DNA from: Bacteroidota bacterium
GTDB lineage: Bacteria > Bacteroidota > Bacteroidia > Flavobacteriales > Schleiferiaceae
NCBI GenBank assembly: GCA_024742495.1
Contig: JANSYJ010000001.1
Span: 496,001 to 560,000 of the forward strand
Length of the DNA: 64,000 nucleotides
Direction of reading: 5' to 3'
Within the stretch, counting starts at the first letter, position 1; each line of letters opens with the position of its first letter. The position numbers were made by a program, and so were the translations under genes. Shown here one piece after another: positions 8,863 to 17,817 of this stretch. The notes under the pieces are model-generated. The model did no database searches and was not told where the DNA came from. It saw only the letters and a program-made list of their open reading frames with translations.

Positions 8863-10135
8863 TTGGTGGATATATGATACCAGTTTGTGGTTAGTAGCTG
8901 GCGGAACCATGTTGCTTTCCATTACCGCAGCTTTAGTGGGAGGCTTTACTTTTTTGCAAAAGCGCTCCCTTGTTGGCGATGCAGTTGCCCATTCCATATT
9001 ACCCGGGGTTGCAATCGCCTTTTTAATTAGTGGCCAAAAAGACCCTTTGTGGTTAATGCTCGGTGCCTTAATTAGCGGCTGGCTTTCCTTGGCGGTGATG
9101 GACTACCTAAATAAACACACCAAGCTGAGCGAGGATACGGCCATCGCCAGTGTCTTAAGCGTATTTTTTGGCGTTGGAATTCTATTACTCACCTACATTC
9201 AAAAAAAGGCAAGTGGTGAGCAAAGTGGATTAGAAGGCTTTCTTTTTGGACAAGCTGCAGCCATGCGACTCAATGATCTTTATACCTATTGTGCCTTGGC
9301 CCTGCTTCTTATTAGCATCACCATTGTCTTTTTTAAAGAATTTAAGCTCTTGAGTTTTAATCCAGAATTTGCCCAGAGCCTTGGTTTACCGGTGGGCATT
9401 TTACGGGTTTTACTCAATAGTATGATGGTTCTAGCCATTGCTTTAGGAATTCAAGCGGTGGGAGTGGTTTTAATGGCGGCCCTACTAATTACACCCTCGG
9501 CCGCTGCTCGAAACCTCTCCAATGGACTTAAAGGCATGTTATGGGTATCGGTTATAGTGGCAGGCTTTTCCGCCCTGGTTGGAACCTTGATAAGCTTTTC
9601 TGCGCCAAGCATGCCCACTGGGCCTTGGGTGGTGGTTTGCTTATCGGCAATTGCATTACTCTCTTTATTTTTAGCCCCACAAAAAGGTTTGGTAGCGCGA
9701 CTGATGATGCAAAAGAGGCATCAAAAGAAAATTACCGATGAGAACCTTCTTAAAGCCATTTACCATTTAGGTGAAAAAGAAAATTCCTTTGCCGCTTGGT
9801 TCCACGTGGAAGAAATTACGGGAATAAGAGACTTTGAAACTGATGTTTTAAAATCAGCTTTAAAGCGACTCATCCGCAAGGGGCTCTTGCTACGGCAGGG
9901 ACATTCCTTTCAATTCAGTCGCGCAGGTTTGGATGAAGCACGACGAATTGTTCGATTGCACAGGCTTTGGGAAATGTACCTCAATAAAAGACTAAGGTTA
10001 AAAGCGGACCATATTCACCCCAATGCCGAAAGCATGGAACATATTATTTCCCCGGAAATAGAAGCGCAGCTATTGGAGGAATTAGATTATCCTGAAAGAG
10101 ATCCGCATCAAAGTCCAATACCCTATAAGCCATGA
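8855..10135 (+). CDS. Metal ABC transporter permease fused to a DtxR-like domain
   Basis: Residues 1-275 are a ZnuB/TroC-type permease with about eight membrane helices (for example LVGDAVAHSILPGV at 39-52). Residues about 292-426 are a soluble DtxR/MntR-like module: a winged helix (ITDENLLKAIYHLGE) and a dimerisation domain. His369 (RLHRLWEMYL), Glu392, Glu395 and His396 (AESMEHI) align with the same ligands in the stand-alone regulator encoded two genes upstream. The C-terminal FeoA domain is absent. The fused module would sit on the cytoplasmic face and could gate transport by sensing imported metal, or bind DNA; both ideas are inferences. The gene overlaps its neighbours on both sides. 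Confidence 0.9.
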   Translation: MDNWWIYDTSLWLVAGGTMLLSITAALVGGFTFLQKRSLVGDAVAHSILPGVAIAFLISGQKDPLWLMLGALISGWLSLAVMDYLNKHTKLSEDTAIASVLSVFFGVGILLLTYIQKKASGEQSGLEGFLFGQAAAMRLNDLYTYCALALLLISITIVFFKEFKLLSFNPEFAQSLGLPVGILRVLLNSMMVLAIALGIQAVGVVLMAALLITPSAAARNLSNGLKGMLWVSVIVAGFSALVGTLISFSAPSMPTGPWVVVCLSAIALLSLFLAPQKGLVARLMMQKRHQKKITDENLLKAIYHLGEKENSFAAWFHVEEITGIRDFETDVLKSALKRLIRKGLLLRQGHSFQFSRAGLDEARRIVRLHRLWEMYLNKRLRLKADHIHPNAESMEHIISPEIEAQLLEELDYPERDPHQSPIPYKP

Positions 10136-10980
10136 GTATTGAAGCCTTATACATAATACTTACCGGGGCCTTAGTAGCGGCAAGCTCAGCATTATTAGGA
10201 AGCTTTTTGGTGCTCCGCAAAATGGCCATGCTTGGAGATGCAATTTCGCACGCTGTTTTACCAGGAATTGTGGTTGCCTTCTTGCTATCGGGACAAAGGG
10301 AAAACTTGAGTCTCCTTATTGGCGCGGCGGCTAGTGGCTTGCTGGCGACTTTTCTTATTGAGTTACTTCATCGTAAAGCGCGACTGCAAGAAGACGCCTC
10401 CATAGGTATTAGCTTTACTTGGCTATTCGCGATTGGAATTTTACTGATCAGTACCTATACCGGTCAAGTAGATTTAGATCAGGAATGTGTTTTATACGGG
10501 GAGATAGCTTATGTTCCCTTAGACCAAATAAGCTTGGGAAGCTGGTGGACCGGCCCTAGGCCTTTATTGATATCGGGCTTACTATTTCTGGTAAGTCTAG
10601 GCTATATCATTATTTCATTTAAAGGATTAAAGCTGCTTTCATTTAACCAGGATCACGCAAGATCTTTAGGTGTACGTACTCAGGTTTGGCATTTTAGCTT
10701 TATGGCTATGGTAAGCCTCGTAACGGTTTTGGCTTTTGAAATAGTGGGTGCTATCCTAATTGTTGCCTTTCTGGTAGTGCCCGCAGCTACCGCCTATCTC
10801 TGGAGTCGCTCATTAATCCCCATGCTTATTTTGGCGGTAGTTTTTGGAGTATTATCCTCGGTTGGCGGTTATTACTTGGCCTTGGGTTTAGATGGTAGTA
10901 TTGCCGGTGCCATGGTTAGCGTCGCCGGTATACTAATGGCAATTAGTGTGCTGATAATTAAAGTACTAAAAAGAACATAG
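10132..10980 (+). CDS. Metal ABC transporter permease
   Basis: This 282-residue protein with about eight transmembrane helices is a second permease of the ZnuB/TroC/TroD family; LRKMAMLGDAISHAVLPGIV and the hydrophobic pattern show this. Unlike its upstream paralogue it has no soluble C-terminal extension. It overlaps that gene by 4 bp and is the last gene of the five-gene regulator-binding protein-ATPase-permease-permease operon. It ends 2 bp from the convergent lipoprotein gene. The two permeases probably form a heterodimer. Confidence 0.92.
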   Translation: MSIEALYIILTGALVAASSALLGSFLVLRKMAMLGDAISHAVLPGIVVAFLLSGQRENLSLLIGAAASGLLATFLIELLHRKARLQEDASIGISFTWLFAIGILLISTYTGQVDLDQECVLYGEIAYVPLDQISLGSWWTGPRPLLISGLLFLVSLGYIIISFKGLKLLSFNQDHARSLGVRTQVWHFSFMAMVSLVTVLAFEIVGAILIVAFLVVPAATAYLWSRSLIPMLILAVVFGVLSSVGGYYLALGLDGSIAGAMVSVAGILMAISVLIIKVLKRT

Positions 10981-10982
10981 TG

Positions 10983-11642
10983 CTATTTTTTTCTCCTTCC
11001 TAAGAAGATAAATAAACCGAAAAGGAATAAGGCTATGCCGCCTAATATGAAATAGCTGAAATTCGGCTGTTTTAATTCAGAAATGCGGACGAAACTAAAA
11101 GTAGTGGAAGCGGCAAGCACATCTTCAAGCTCTTCATCGCTGGCATTACAGAGAAAATCGTTTTGATCAACATCTTTATAATCGCTAAGCAAGGAGGAGT
11201 CGAATTGAGGAATGGTGATTTTTAGACTGTCTGTACCAATGTCGAAAACAACTAATTTCCATCCTTTATACTCCTCTTCAAACCAAGATAAATAATAGGC
11301 ATCCTTATACTCCCGAAGAGCAAGTTCGGAAGGTTCTTCGCCTTTATCATCGTTTAACTCCGTTAAGCGGCCTTGTTTAAGGTCCATGATAAAGCCTAAA
11401 CGGAATAAACCAGAATCGGAAAAGGAAACAGAATATCGTTTGGACTCCATTTCTTCAACCCGAATAAGGGTAATGCTACTATCCGCCTCTAGCTCTACCA
11501 TTTTATATTCGCCCGGAAATTCCCAGGGGAAGTCGGAGGCCGATTTGCCAGCCTGGGGCATTACATCAGCGAAATAGAGGCTATCGCAAGAACTGAGTAG
11601 CACCAGGGCTAAAAACAAAATAGGGAATGATGATATTTTCAT
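10983..11642 (-). CDS. Hypothetical lipoprotein with C-terminal membrane anchor
   Basis: I do not recognise this family. The start at ATG 11642 gives a clean lipoprotein signal (MKISSFPILFLALVLLSSC), so it is preferred over ATG 11663. The mature part of about 170 residues is acidic and mostly beta-like. A hydrophobic helix (FILGGIALFLFGLFIFLG) followed by RRKK ends the protein, so it may be anchored at both ends, the C-terminus probably in the inner membrane. It is a monocistronic gene converging on the metal transporter operon. No enzymatic motif is visible. Confidence 0.75.
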   Translation of the reverse strand: MKISSFPILFLALVLLSSCDSLYFADVMPQAGKSASDFPWEFPGEYKMVELEADSSITLIRVEEMESKRYSVSFSDSGLFRLGFIMDLKQGRLTELNDDKGEEPSELALREYKDAYYLSWFEEEYKGWKLVVFDIGTDSLKITIPQFDSSLLSDYKDVDQNDFLCNASDEELEDVLAASTTFSFVRISELKQPNFSYFILGGIALFLFGLFIFLGRRKK

Positions 11643-11742
11643 TTTCAAAAGCATTGCCTTCACAAGGTACTAAGTTGAATTTTAGAAGCTATATATCCAA
11701 AACAAAAGAGCTACTTTTAATTTGGATTTTAACATTAGAAAC

Positions 11743-12054
11743 ATGACTAATTCAAAAGGCTCAGACGCTAAAAAACGCGTCATTGTGGATTATAAGAATG
11801 TAACGAGTGAAATTCTCGATCTTTTCACGGATCGTTATCCCTACGGTTACGATGATAGTGATATTATCCGATATAAAAACGCAAAGGGCGAGATGATTGA
11901 GGCGGTTCCCTTTGAAACGCCAGGCGTAAAGTACCTGGTTAAAATCGGCCTTAAGATGGATCAATACATCGAAAACTTTCTCGACGACGACAATGATGAT
12001 CCCCTCCCTGGCGACGCGGCCGACGGAATGATTGATGAGAGCCTAGAGGAATGA
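11743..12054 (+). CDS. Conserved small acidic protein of unknown function
   Basis: The protein of about 103 residues starts at ATG 11743 (MTNSKGSDAKK). The core KKRVIVDYKNVTSEILDL, followed by a segment with YPYGYDDSDII and an AVPFETPGVKYLVKI strand pair, looks like a small alpha/beta domain. The C-terminus is very acidic (DDDNDDPLPGD). From memory, similar proteins of about this length recur in Bacteroidota without assigned function. It overlaps the downstream membrane methyltransferase gene by 4 bp. An in-frame TTG 21 bp upstream is a possible alternative start. Confidence 0.75.
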   Translation: MTNSKGSDAKKRVIVDYKNVTSEILDLFTDRYPYGYDDSDIIRYKNAKGEMIEAVPFETPGVKYLVKIGLKMDQYIENFLDDDNDDPLPGDAADGMIDESLEE

Positions 12055-12515
12055 AGCTTAGCCGGATAGATTATGTATGGGTGACTTTGCAAATCCTACT
12101 TTTTGGCGCCTATTTAGTGCCGCTCTATTTACCCTTTGAAATCCCCAGTTTACTGCTTTGGCCTACACAGCTGATTATCTTATTGGGGATACTAGAAATT
12201 TGTTGGGCCCTATTACAGATGGGTCGATTTTTAAGCCCCTTCCCAAAACCAGTGCAAGAATCTAAGCTAATAACCGGGGGCGTTTTTGCTATTGTCCGAC
12301 ATCCTATCTACAGTGGTATTTTTCTTATTGCTGCGGGTTATGGCTTTTATTCTGAAAGTCTTTACCGCGTTATGATGGCTTTTGTACTCTTAATCTTTTT
12401 CTATCTCAAGAGTTTATATGAGGAGCGTAATTTAAAGGCCTTTTTCAAAGACTATGAGGCCTATGCTCAACAAACCGGAAGGTTATTCCCCAAGCTATTT
12501 GGCACTAAGCCATAA
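12051..12515 (+). CDS. Isoprenylcysteine carboxyl methyltransferase-family membrane protein
   Basis: The 154-residue protein has four or five hydrophobic segments and the C-terminal signature of the ICMT/PEMT-like family: GGVFAIVRHPIYSGI, then LYEERNLKAFFKDYEAYAQQ and a terminal TGRLFPK. This region forms the S-adenosylmethionine pocket in characterised relatives. Bacterial members methylate lipids or small molecules in the membrane; the substrate here is unknown. It is coupled to the small acidic gene upstream (4-bp overlap) and its 3' end overlaps the convergent EnvC-like gene by 21 bp. Confidence 0.85.
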   Translation: MKLSRIDYVWVTLQILLFGAYLVPLYLPFEIPSLLLWPTQLIILLGILEICWALLQMGRFLSPFPKPVQESKLITGGVFAIVRHPIYSGIFLIAAGYGFYSESLYRVMMAFVLLIFFYLKSLYEERNLKAFFKDYEAYAQQTGRLFPKLFGTKP

Positions 12516-13850
12516 AAGCGGATTAACGGCTTTATTATCATTCCAAATCTCAAAGTGCAATTTGGTCTGCGCATTTATAGGATTGGTATAGGCAGAACCT
12601 ATAGTTTGACCTTTTTTCACCGTATCTCCTTGATCGATGGTTACTGCAGTTATACCTTGATAAACAGTGAAATAAGAACCGTGATTAATAATCACAACCA
12701 ATTGTCCATCGGGCATTCGGAACATCCGACTTACCTCGCCATCGAAAATAGCCCGAATGGGTGCATTGCCCTCCGTTGCGATGTCAACACCTTTATTATC
12801 AATAATAACCGACTTTACAACCGGATGCCTTTGCGGGCCAAATTTGCCGGTTACCAAGCCTCGCTCTACGGGCCAGGGCAAACGTTTTTGATTGGCGGCA
12901 AAATTAGCCGCTAAGGTTCTAGCCGCTGGAGTAAGTTCAAAAGCCTCTGGTGCAGCTGCCACCGGTTTGTTTGCGGCTGCCCTTGCTTTTTCGGCTGCTT
13001 CAATAATTTCCTCTAGGCGCTCATTAGAGGTATTGGAACTAAAGTCCTTACCACGAACCAAGCCCAGGTCGATGGCTCGATCTTCTAAGTTCTTACGAGC
13101 CGCAAGAGCCCGGGCGCGAGCTACTTCTTCGGCAATAATCTTTTGAATCTGCTTTTCAACTTTTTCGGCCTCTTTTAACTTGGCCTTTAGTTTTTTCTCG
13201 AGGTCACTTTCCATGGCCCGATAGGTTTTTATGGCCTCTTCCTGGCTAAGCTTTTCATTACTAAGCTTTTGACTTTCCGCTTGTAACTGACCCCGAACGG
13301 CATTCTTTCGAACTTTTTGAACGCGCAAACGCTCTATAGCCGCCTCTAAATCTGCTTCCTGCTTTTGTATTTCTTTAATTTTCTGTTGTCGATAAGCACT
13401 GTATTGCTTCAAGTATTCTATCCTTCGCATCGCCTGATTGAAATCCTCCGAGGACAGAATAAACATTAAACGACTGCTGGTTTTGCGACTTTTATACGCT
13501 TGCCTTATCATTTCAGCGTATTGCGCTTTTTGCCGCTCTACCCGCACTCTAAGGGTGTCTATATCTCTTTGCAGCTCCGCCTCTTCCTCGTTCATTAAAA
13601 CTACCTCTCGGTCGAGGGTGCGAATAAGCTTTTTCCGCAATTCAATTTTCTGTTGAACCGTTTCGATGGTACCCAGCGAGTTTTTACGATCTTTTTGTGT
13701 TTCAGAAAGGATGCGGTTGGCGAGGGCTATCTCGTCCATCAAGCGCACTTTTTGCTTTTCTAAATCCCGGCGCTTCTTGCTCTGGCCCGTTAGGTCTGCA
13801 CCAAGGCCTAGGATTAATCCTAATATTAATATGAGTCTAAAGCTTCTCAT
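12495..13850 (-). CDS. EnvC-like murein hydrolase activator (coiled coil plus degenerate LytM)
   Basis: This 451-residue protein has a signal peptide (LILILGLILGLGADLTGQ), a long coiled coil (roughly residues 25-260) and a C-terminal M23/LytM domain ending LHFEIWNDNKAVNPLLWL. The peptidase site is degraded: the first zinc ligand motif HxGxD reads NKGVDIA and the YxH region reads VYQG. That loss is typical of EnvC/NlpD-type activators, which stimulate amidases during cell separation rather than cut peptidoglycan. It is the last gene of the block flippase-dut-nucleotidyltransferase-TPR-DUF4292-LytM and overlaps the DUF4292 gene by 14 bp. Confidence 0.88.
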   Translation of the reverse strand: MRSFRLILILGLILGLGADLTGQSKKRRDLEKQKVRLMDEIALANRILSETQKDRKNSLGTIETVQQKIELRKKLIRTLDREVVLMNEEEAELQRDIDTLRVRVERQKAQYAEMIRQAYKSRKTSSRLMFILSSEDFNQAMRRIEYLKQYSAYRQQKIKEIQKQEADLEAAIERLRVQKVRKNAVRGQLQAESQKLSNEKLSQEEAIKTYRAMESDLEKKLKAKLKEAEKVEKQIQKIIAEEVARARALAARKNLEDRAIDLGLVRGKDFSSNTSNERLEEIIEAAEKARAAANKPVAAAPEAFELTPAARTLAANFAANQKRLPWPVERGLVTGKFGPQRHPVVKSVIIDNKGVDIATEGNAPIRAIFDGEVSRMFRMPDGQLVVIINHGSYFTVYQGITAVTIDQGDTVKKGQTIGSAYTNPINAQTKLHFEIWNDNKAVNPLLWLSAK

Positions 13851-14622
13851 ACGACGAAGGAATGCGGAAAGGGTAACTTAAAGCTTCATCGAGCTTAAGG
13901 CTATTTATCTTAAGCTCAATCTTTATATCTCTCTGGTTTTCTTGGTAATGAAAATTCACCTGACTGGGAAAATCTGTCCCTTCAAAATCTTGATAGTTTA
14001 GAAGCTCAATGCTGATGTTTTGACCTACTTGATTACGACGGATTCGATAATCAATTGGGCGATAGCTATTGGCCTCTATGCCCTGAGAAATTAAGGGCAT
14101 ATTAGGCGCAGGTGGCGCTTGATTAACTTCGAGGGGATAATTTACTAGCTGATGCTTGCCAGGCACCAAATCTTGATACCAGTTTTGATTCCAATCGAGA
14201 AAACTCGCACTGAGAATTGCCATCATCGGTTCAAAATCGAAGCTTAAGCCCATCTGTTCCGCTAGTTTTTCGCTGCTTCCCTGGCGGTAATTTCGTTCTA
14301 AGCGATTGTAATAGCTAAGCTCTGTTTTGCTTAGTCTTCCTCGCGCTACTTTTAGTCCTAAGAAGGGATCGGCAAGATCTACCCAAATCAAACTGTCCTT
14401 TGCCATCCGAATTTCAAAGCGAAAGCTTTGCGATTTCCCGGCTTCTTCAAAGCGCCCAGAGCCTTTTATGGAGAGGGTATTAAAGTTTAGGCTCCTTTCC
14501 TTCGCAGCTTTAATAAGGGCATTGGTTTTAATATAGGCGGGGGCACCTTCCGGTAATTCTATCTTAGGACCACAAGCTTGTAAAAGGCCCATCACCAATA
14601 AAAAGGGTAGGAACTTATACAT
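13837..14622 (-). CDS. DUF4292 lipoprotein
   Basis: The 261-residue protein has a lipoprotein signal (LLVMGLLQACGPK, Cys17) and the pattern of DUF4292, a LolA/LolB-like half-barrel family found in Bacteroidota (for example SLIWVDLADPFLGLKVARG). The fold suggests binding of a lipid or lipoprotein at the outer membrane, but no function has been proved that I know of. It lies between a TPR protein and an EnvC-like protein, overlapping both, an arrangement I recall as conserved in flavobacteria. A role in envelope assembly is inferred. Confidence 0.85.
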   Translation of the reverse strand: MYKFLPFLLVMGLLQACGPKIELPEGAPAYIKTNALIKAAKERSLNFNTLSIKGSGRFEEAGKSQSFRFEIRMAKDSLIWVDLADPFLGLKVARGRLSKTELSYYNRLERNYRQGSSEKLAEQMGLSFDFEPMMAILSASFLDWNQNWYQDLVPGKHQLVNYPLEVNQAPPAPNMPLISQGIEANSYRPIDYRIRRNQVGQNISIELLNYQDFEGTDFPSQVNFHYQENQRDIKIELKINSLKLDEALSYPFRIPSSYEKL

Positions 14623-16319
14623 TAGGGCAAGTCGTTTAATTTTTTTGCCCGCTCTTCAGAAAACTGAATATTTTGGGCTTTTTCATATTGAATTCGAGCT
14701 AAATCGTTTTCGGCCAAAGCCCTTAAAATATCGCCATAATGCTCTAAGAGTTCGGCATCATCTGCCACCATTAGTACTAGGGCTCTTTCGAGGATGGGTT
14801 TAGCTTCTTCATTACGTTCTAAACGATGAAGAATCCAGGCTTTCGTATCTAAATACACGGGGTTTTCCGGACTAAGGGTATTGGCCAGGGTACTCATCTC
14901 AAGGGCCTCATCTAAACGCTCATCTCTTTGGGAAAGGTAATAGGCATAGTTGTTTAAAGCGCCCGCATGTTTGGGGTTAATGGCAAGCACTTCATCAAAG
15001 TAATTGTCGCTTTCGCGATGATTTTCCAGATCGTGATAAACCGCCGCTAATTGAAGGTAAAACTCACTTTGCAGGCGAGCATTATTAAAAACATAGGTTA
15101 AGCCGTCCTCTAGAAATTCCAGCGCCTCATTAAGTTTATCCCCCTCCTGATGTGCAATGCCCGCCAATAGATAGGGCAGCGGTTGATTGGGGAAGGATTC
15201 AATGGCTTCTGGGGCATCATTCCTTAAATCTTCAAAAAGGCGATTTTGCATCTCAATGAGCAAAATTTGCTCCCAAATTTGAAACTTCTCACCGTAAGCC
15301 AAGGCTTTTTTATAAAAGCTAATCGCCTCCCTATCTCGCCCTTCACGAGAAAGATAGTCGCCATACATGGCATAAATACGTGGATCCTCTGGTTCTTGAC
15401 TTACAATTTCATCTAGTAACTCAAAGCTTTTAGCGGTTAAAAGGCTATCCTTACTGGAGACTTCAAACAAGCTTAATAAAACGGCAATTTTCCGTTCCAT
15501 ATCTAACTGACTACTGCCCATTGCTTGTTTAAGGTGAAAGAGGGATTGATGTAAATCCCCTTTTTCCTGGTAATAATTGGCGAGGTCGAGATGTGGTCGC
15601 GGATCAAGCGAATCAATAAGCAGCATTTCTTGATATACTTGAAAAGCCTCTTCTACTTTTCCATTGGCTTGATAAACCTGACCCAAGGAGCCACGGTAAT
15701 CGAGGTTTTTCGGATATTTTTGAATGAGTTTCTTCAACTCTAATACCGCACCGTCCAAATCGCCGATTTCAAGGTATATGCTTTTTTTCTGGTTCGAAAT
15801 CTGCTCTTGAACTCCGATTAATGCTTCTAGCTTTTCAAGCTGATTGAGGGCCTTGTCGCTTTTTCCTGAGCGGTAATAAGATTCCGCCAATTGAAAGTGC
15901 AGCGCTTCGTTTTCAGGATTTTTCCGCAGGGCTGCTTTTAGGCTTTTTTGCAGAGACTCCTGAAGTCCAAATTGCTCATAAACCGCTAGTAATAATCGAA
16001 AGTACCAACTATTATCGGGGTCCAAGTCTTGGGCTCTTTCCGCATGGTAAATGGCTTTCGCCTGATCTTCTTCTCGGGCATAAAGTTGTGCCAGCTCATA
16101 ATGAACCAAGGCGTTTTCGGGATCCTTTTGATGCAAGGCTTCAAAGAGAACCAAAGCTTTATCCAGCTCATCCCGATTTTTGGCGTTTTCGGCAGCAAAA
16201 AACTGCTCATTAAAAAGCCGCAGCCTTTCTGCTTCAATCTTCGATTGAGCAGAAAGGCTGAGGCCAATAAGAATTAAACTCGCTATGAGTCCTATTTTAT
16301 TCCAAAACGCTGTAATCAC
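14622..16319 (-). CDS. Exported tetratricopeptide-repeat protein
   Basis: The protein of about 565 residues is built of TPR repeats (patterns such as DPENALVHYELAQLYAREED and HAGALNNYAYYLSQRDERLD) after a signal peptide. The GTG at 16319 is chosen because it gives a short signal peptide (MITAFWNKIGLIASLILIG). The ATG at 16367 would add 16 residues and overlap the upstream gene by 71 bp. TPR proteins act as scaffolds, and the periplasmic location and neighbours suggest a role in envelope or outer-membrane assembly. It overlaps the DUF4292 gene by 1 bp. Confidence 0.85.
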   Translation of the reverse strand: MITAFWNKIGLIASLILIGLSLSAQSKIEAERLRLFNEQFFAAENAKNRDELDKALVLFEALHQKDPENALVHYELAQLYAREEDQAKAIYHAERAQDLDPDNSWYFRLLLAVYEQFGLQESLQKSLKAALRKNPENEALHFQLAESYYRSGKSDKALNQLEKLEALIGVQEQISNQKKSIYLEIGDLDGAVLELKKLIQKYPKNLDYRGSLGQVYQANGKVEEAFQVYQEMLLIDSLDPRPHLDLANYYQEKGDLHQSLFHLKQAMGSSQLDMERKIAVLLSLFEVSSKDSLLTAKSFELLDEIVSQEPEDPRIYAMYGDYLSREGRDREAISFYKKALAYGEKFQIWEQILLIEMQNRLFEDLRNDAPEAIESFPNQPLPYLLAGIAHQEGDKLNEALEFLEDGLTYVFNNARLQSEFYLQLAAVYHDLENHRESDNYFDEVLAINPKHAGALNNYAYYLSQRDERLDEALEMSTLANTLSPENPVYLDTKAWILHRLERNEEAKPILERALVLMVADDAELLEHYGDILRALAENDLARIQYEKAQNIQFSEERAKKLNDLP

Positions 16320-17301
16320 CAATAGAGATCTCGGTAAAGTTTCCGTCAAATTTTGCTTTATTTCCAATCATGGAGTTGCTCAAGGTAGCATTTTTAACGA
16401 TGCTTTCTTCCTGTATGAGTACATCCTTTAAGCTGCTATCGCTAACTTCGGTATTGGCGCCAATACTAACGCGTGGTCCAATTTTACTATTGCTCAATTT
16501 TGCACCAGCACCAATGTAAACGGGAGGAATTATTTCGCAATTGTCAATTTGTGCATCCGCACTCACTAAATCTTCTTCTCCGTCAATAAAACCTAAAATT
16601 TTACCGTTGGTTTCTAGAGTTACAGCTTTATTGCCACAATCCATCCATTCATTAACGGTACCACTGGTAAACTGACTGCCTTTGGCTTTCATGTTTTCCA
16701 AGGCATTGGTGATTTGATATTCACCCTTATCGCGGATGTCATTGTCAATTAGATATTGCAATTCACTGCGTAAGTAGGCCCCATCTTTAAAATAATAGAT
16801 GCCAATAATGGCCTCATCCGACACAAACTCTTGTGGTTTTTCTACAAAGTCGGTAATGATTCCTTCGGCATTCTTTTTCACCACCCCAAAAGCTTTTGGG
16901 TCCTCTACCTTCTTGGTCCAGATTACTCCATCGTTTTGAACGTCTAAGCTAAAGTCGGCGCGAAAAAGGGTATCTGCGAAAGCAACTACAATGTTCCCCT
17001 CCATGCTTTCTTTAGCACATAATATGGCATGCGCGGTACCTAGGGGTTCATCCTGAAAGTAAATACTTCCTTTTGCACCAAGTCCTTTAGCGATGGATTT
17101 AAGGTTGTCTTCAACCTCTTTTCCAAAATCACCAATGATAAATGCAATTTCATCCACTTCTTCACCGGCAACCTTTACGATATCTTCCACTAAGCGCTGC
17201 ACAATAGGTTTTCCTGCAATGGGAATTAGGGGTTTGGGAACGGTAAGAGTATGAGGACGAAGGCGGCTTCCACGGCCAGCCATGGGTACGATAATTTTCA
17301 T
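16297..17301 (-). CDS. Sugar-phosphate nucleotidyltransferase with left-handed beta-helix tail
   Basis: This 334-residue enzyme begins with the nucleotide-binding signature MKIIVPMAGRGSRLRPHT and KPLIPIAGKP of the RmlA/GlmU-like family. It has a substrate loop (VEKPQEF) and a C-terminal hexapeptide-repeat region (YIGAGAKLSNSKIGPRVSIG). It should form a nucleoside-diphosphate sugar from a sugar 1-phosphate and an NTP, as a precursor of cell-surface glycan. The exact sugar and nucleotide are not readable from sequence. It follows dut on the same strand after about 80 bp and overlaps the TPR gene. Confidence 0.88.
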   Translation of the reverse strand: MKIIVPMAGRGSRLRPHTLTVPKPLIPIAGKPIVQRLVEDIVKVAGEEVDEIAFIIGDFGKEVEDNLKSIAKGLGAKGSIYFQDEPLGTAHAILCAKESMEGNIVVAFADTLFRADFSLDVQNDGVIWTKKVEDPKAFGVVKKNAEGIITDFVEKPQEFVSDEAIIGIYYFKDGAYLRSELQYLIDNDIRDKGEYQITNALENMKAKGSQFTSGTVNEWMDCGNKAVTLETNGKILGFIDGEEDLVSADAQIDNCEIIPPVYIGAGAKLSNSKIGPRVSIGANTEVSDSSLKDVLIQEESIVKNATLSNSMIGNKAKFDGNFTEISIGDYSVLE

Positions 17302-17382
17302 TCTAGTTGGTTTTTATATCACAAATTGGGCACAAAAATAGTTTTTGAAAAGTACATCCCGAATTATCAGCGCTTTAATTAT

Positions 17383-17817
17383 CTATTGGCCAGTACTACC
17401 AAAACCACCGCTGCCTCTATCCGTTTCATCAAGATCACTAACTTCTTGCCAGTCAATTGCTTCATATCGAGCAAGAACCAGCTGGGCAATTCGTTCGCCC
17501 GGGGCAATACTTACGGCCTCATTGGAGAGGTTAACTAAAATAACTCCGATCTCGCCTCGGTAGTCGGCATCGATTGTTCCCGGACTGTTTAAAACGCTAA
17601 GGCCTTTTTTAAGCGCCAAGCCACTGCGCGGTCGAACTTGCGCTTCCGTACCGGGAGGCAAGGCCAGAAACAAGCCTGTTTTTAGGAGTATGCGCTCCAG
17701 GGGAGCTAGCTCAACAGCTTCTTCCAAAACGGCTTGTAAGTCTAGTCCAGCCGCATGTTCGCTTTGGTACTTAGGTAAGGGATAGGGCGATTTATTAATG
17801 ATTTTTACTTGACTCAT
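17383..17817 (-). CDS. dut: dUTP diphosphatase
   Basis: The 144-residue protein carries all five trimeric dUTPase motifs: [41 protein letters not shown] and the C-terminal [11 protein letters not shown] that closes over the substrate. It hydrolyses dUTP to dUMP and pyrophosphate, preventing uracil incorporation and feeding dTMP synthesis. The start at ATG 17817 ([10 protein letters not shown]) overlaps the flippase stop by 4 bp, giving tight coupling; an upstream in-frame start would add 13 non-homologous residues. Confidence 0.95.
   Translation of the reverse strand: MSQVKIINKSPYPLPKYQSEHAAGLDLQAVLEEAVELAPLERILLKTGLFLALPPGTEAQVRPRSGLALKKGLSVLNSPGTIDADYRGEIGVILVNLSNEAVSIAPGERIAQLVLARYEAIDWQEVSDLDETDRGSGGFGSTGQ

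Noticed and set aside
12892-13146. Open frame on the forward strand within the EnvC-like gene
   Set aside because: It is Ala/Ser-rich antisense translation of a coiled-coil gene with no family match and no promoter; typical shadow frame. The same applies to the other long antisense frames in ileS, the glycosyltransferase and secA.
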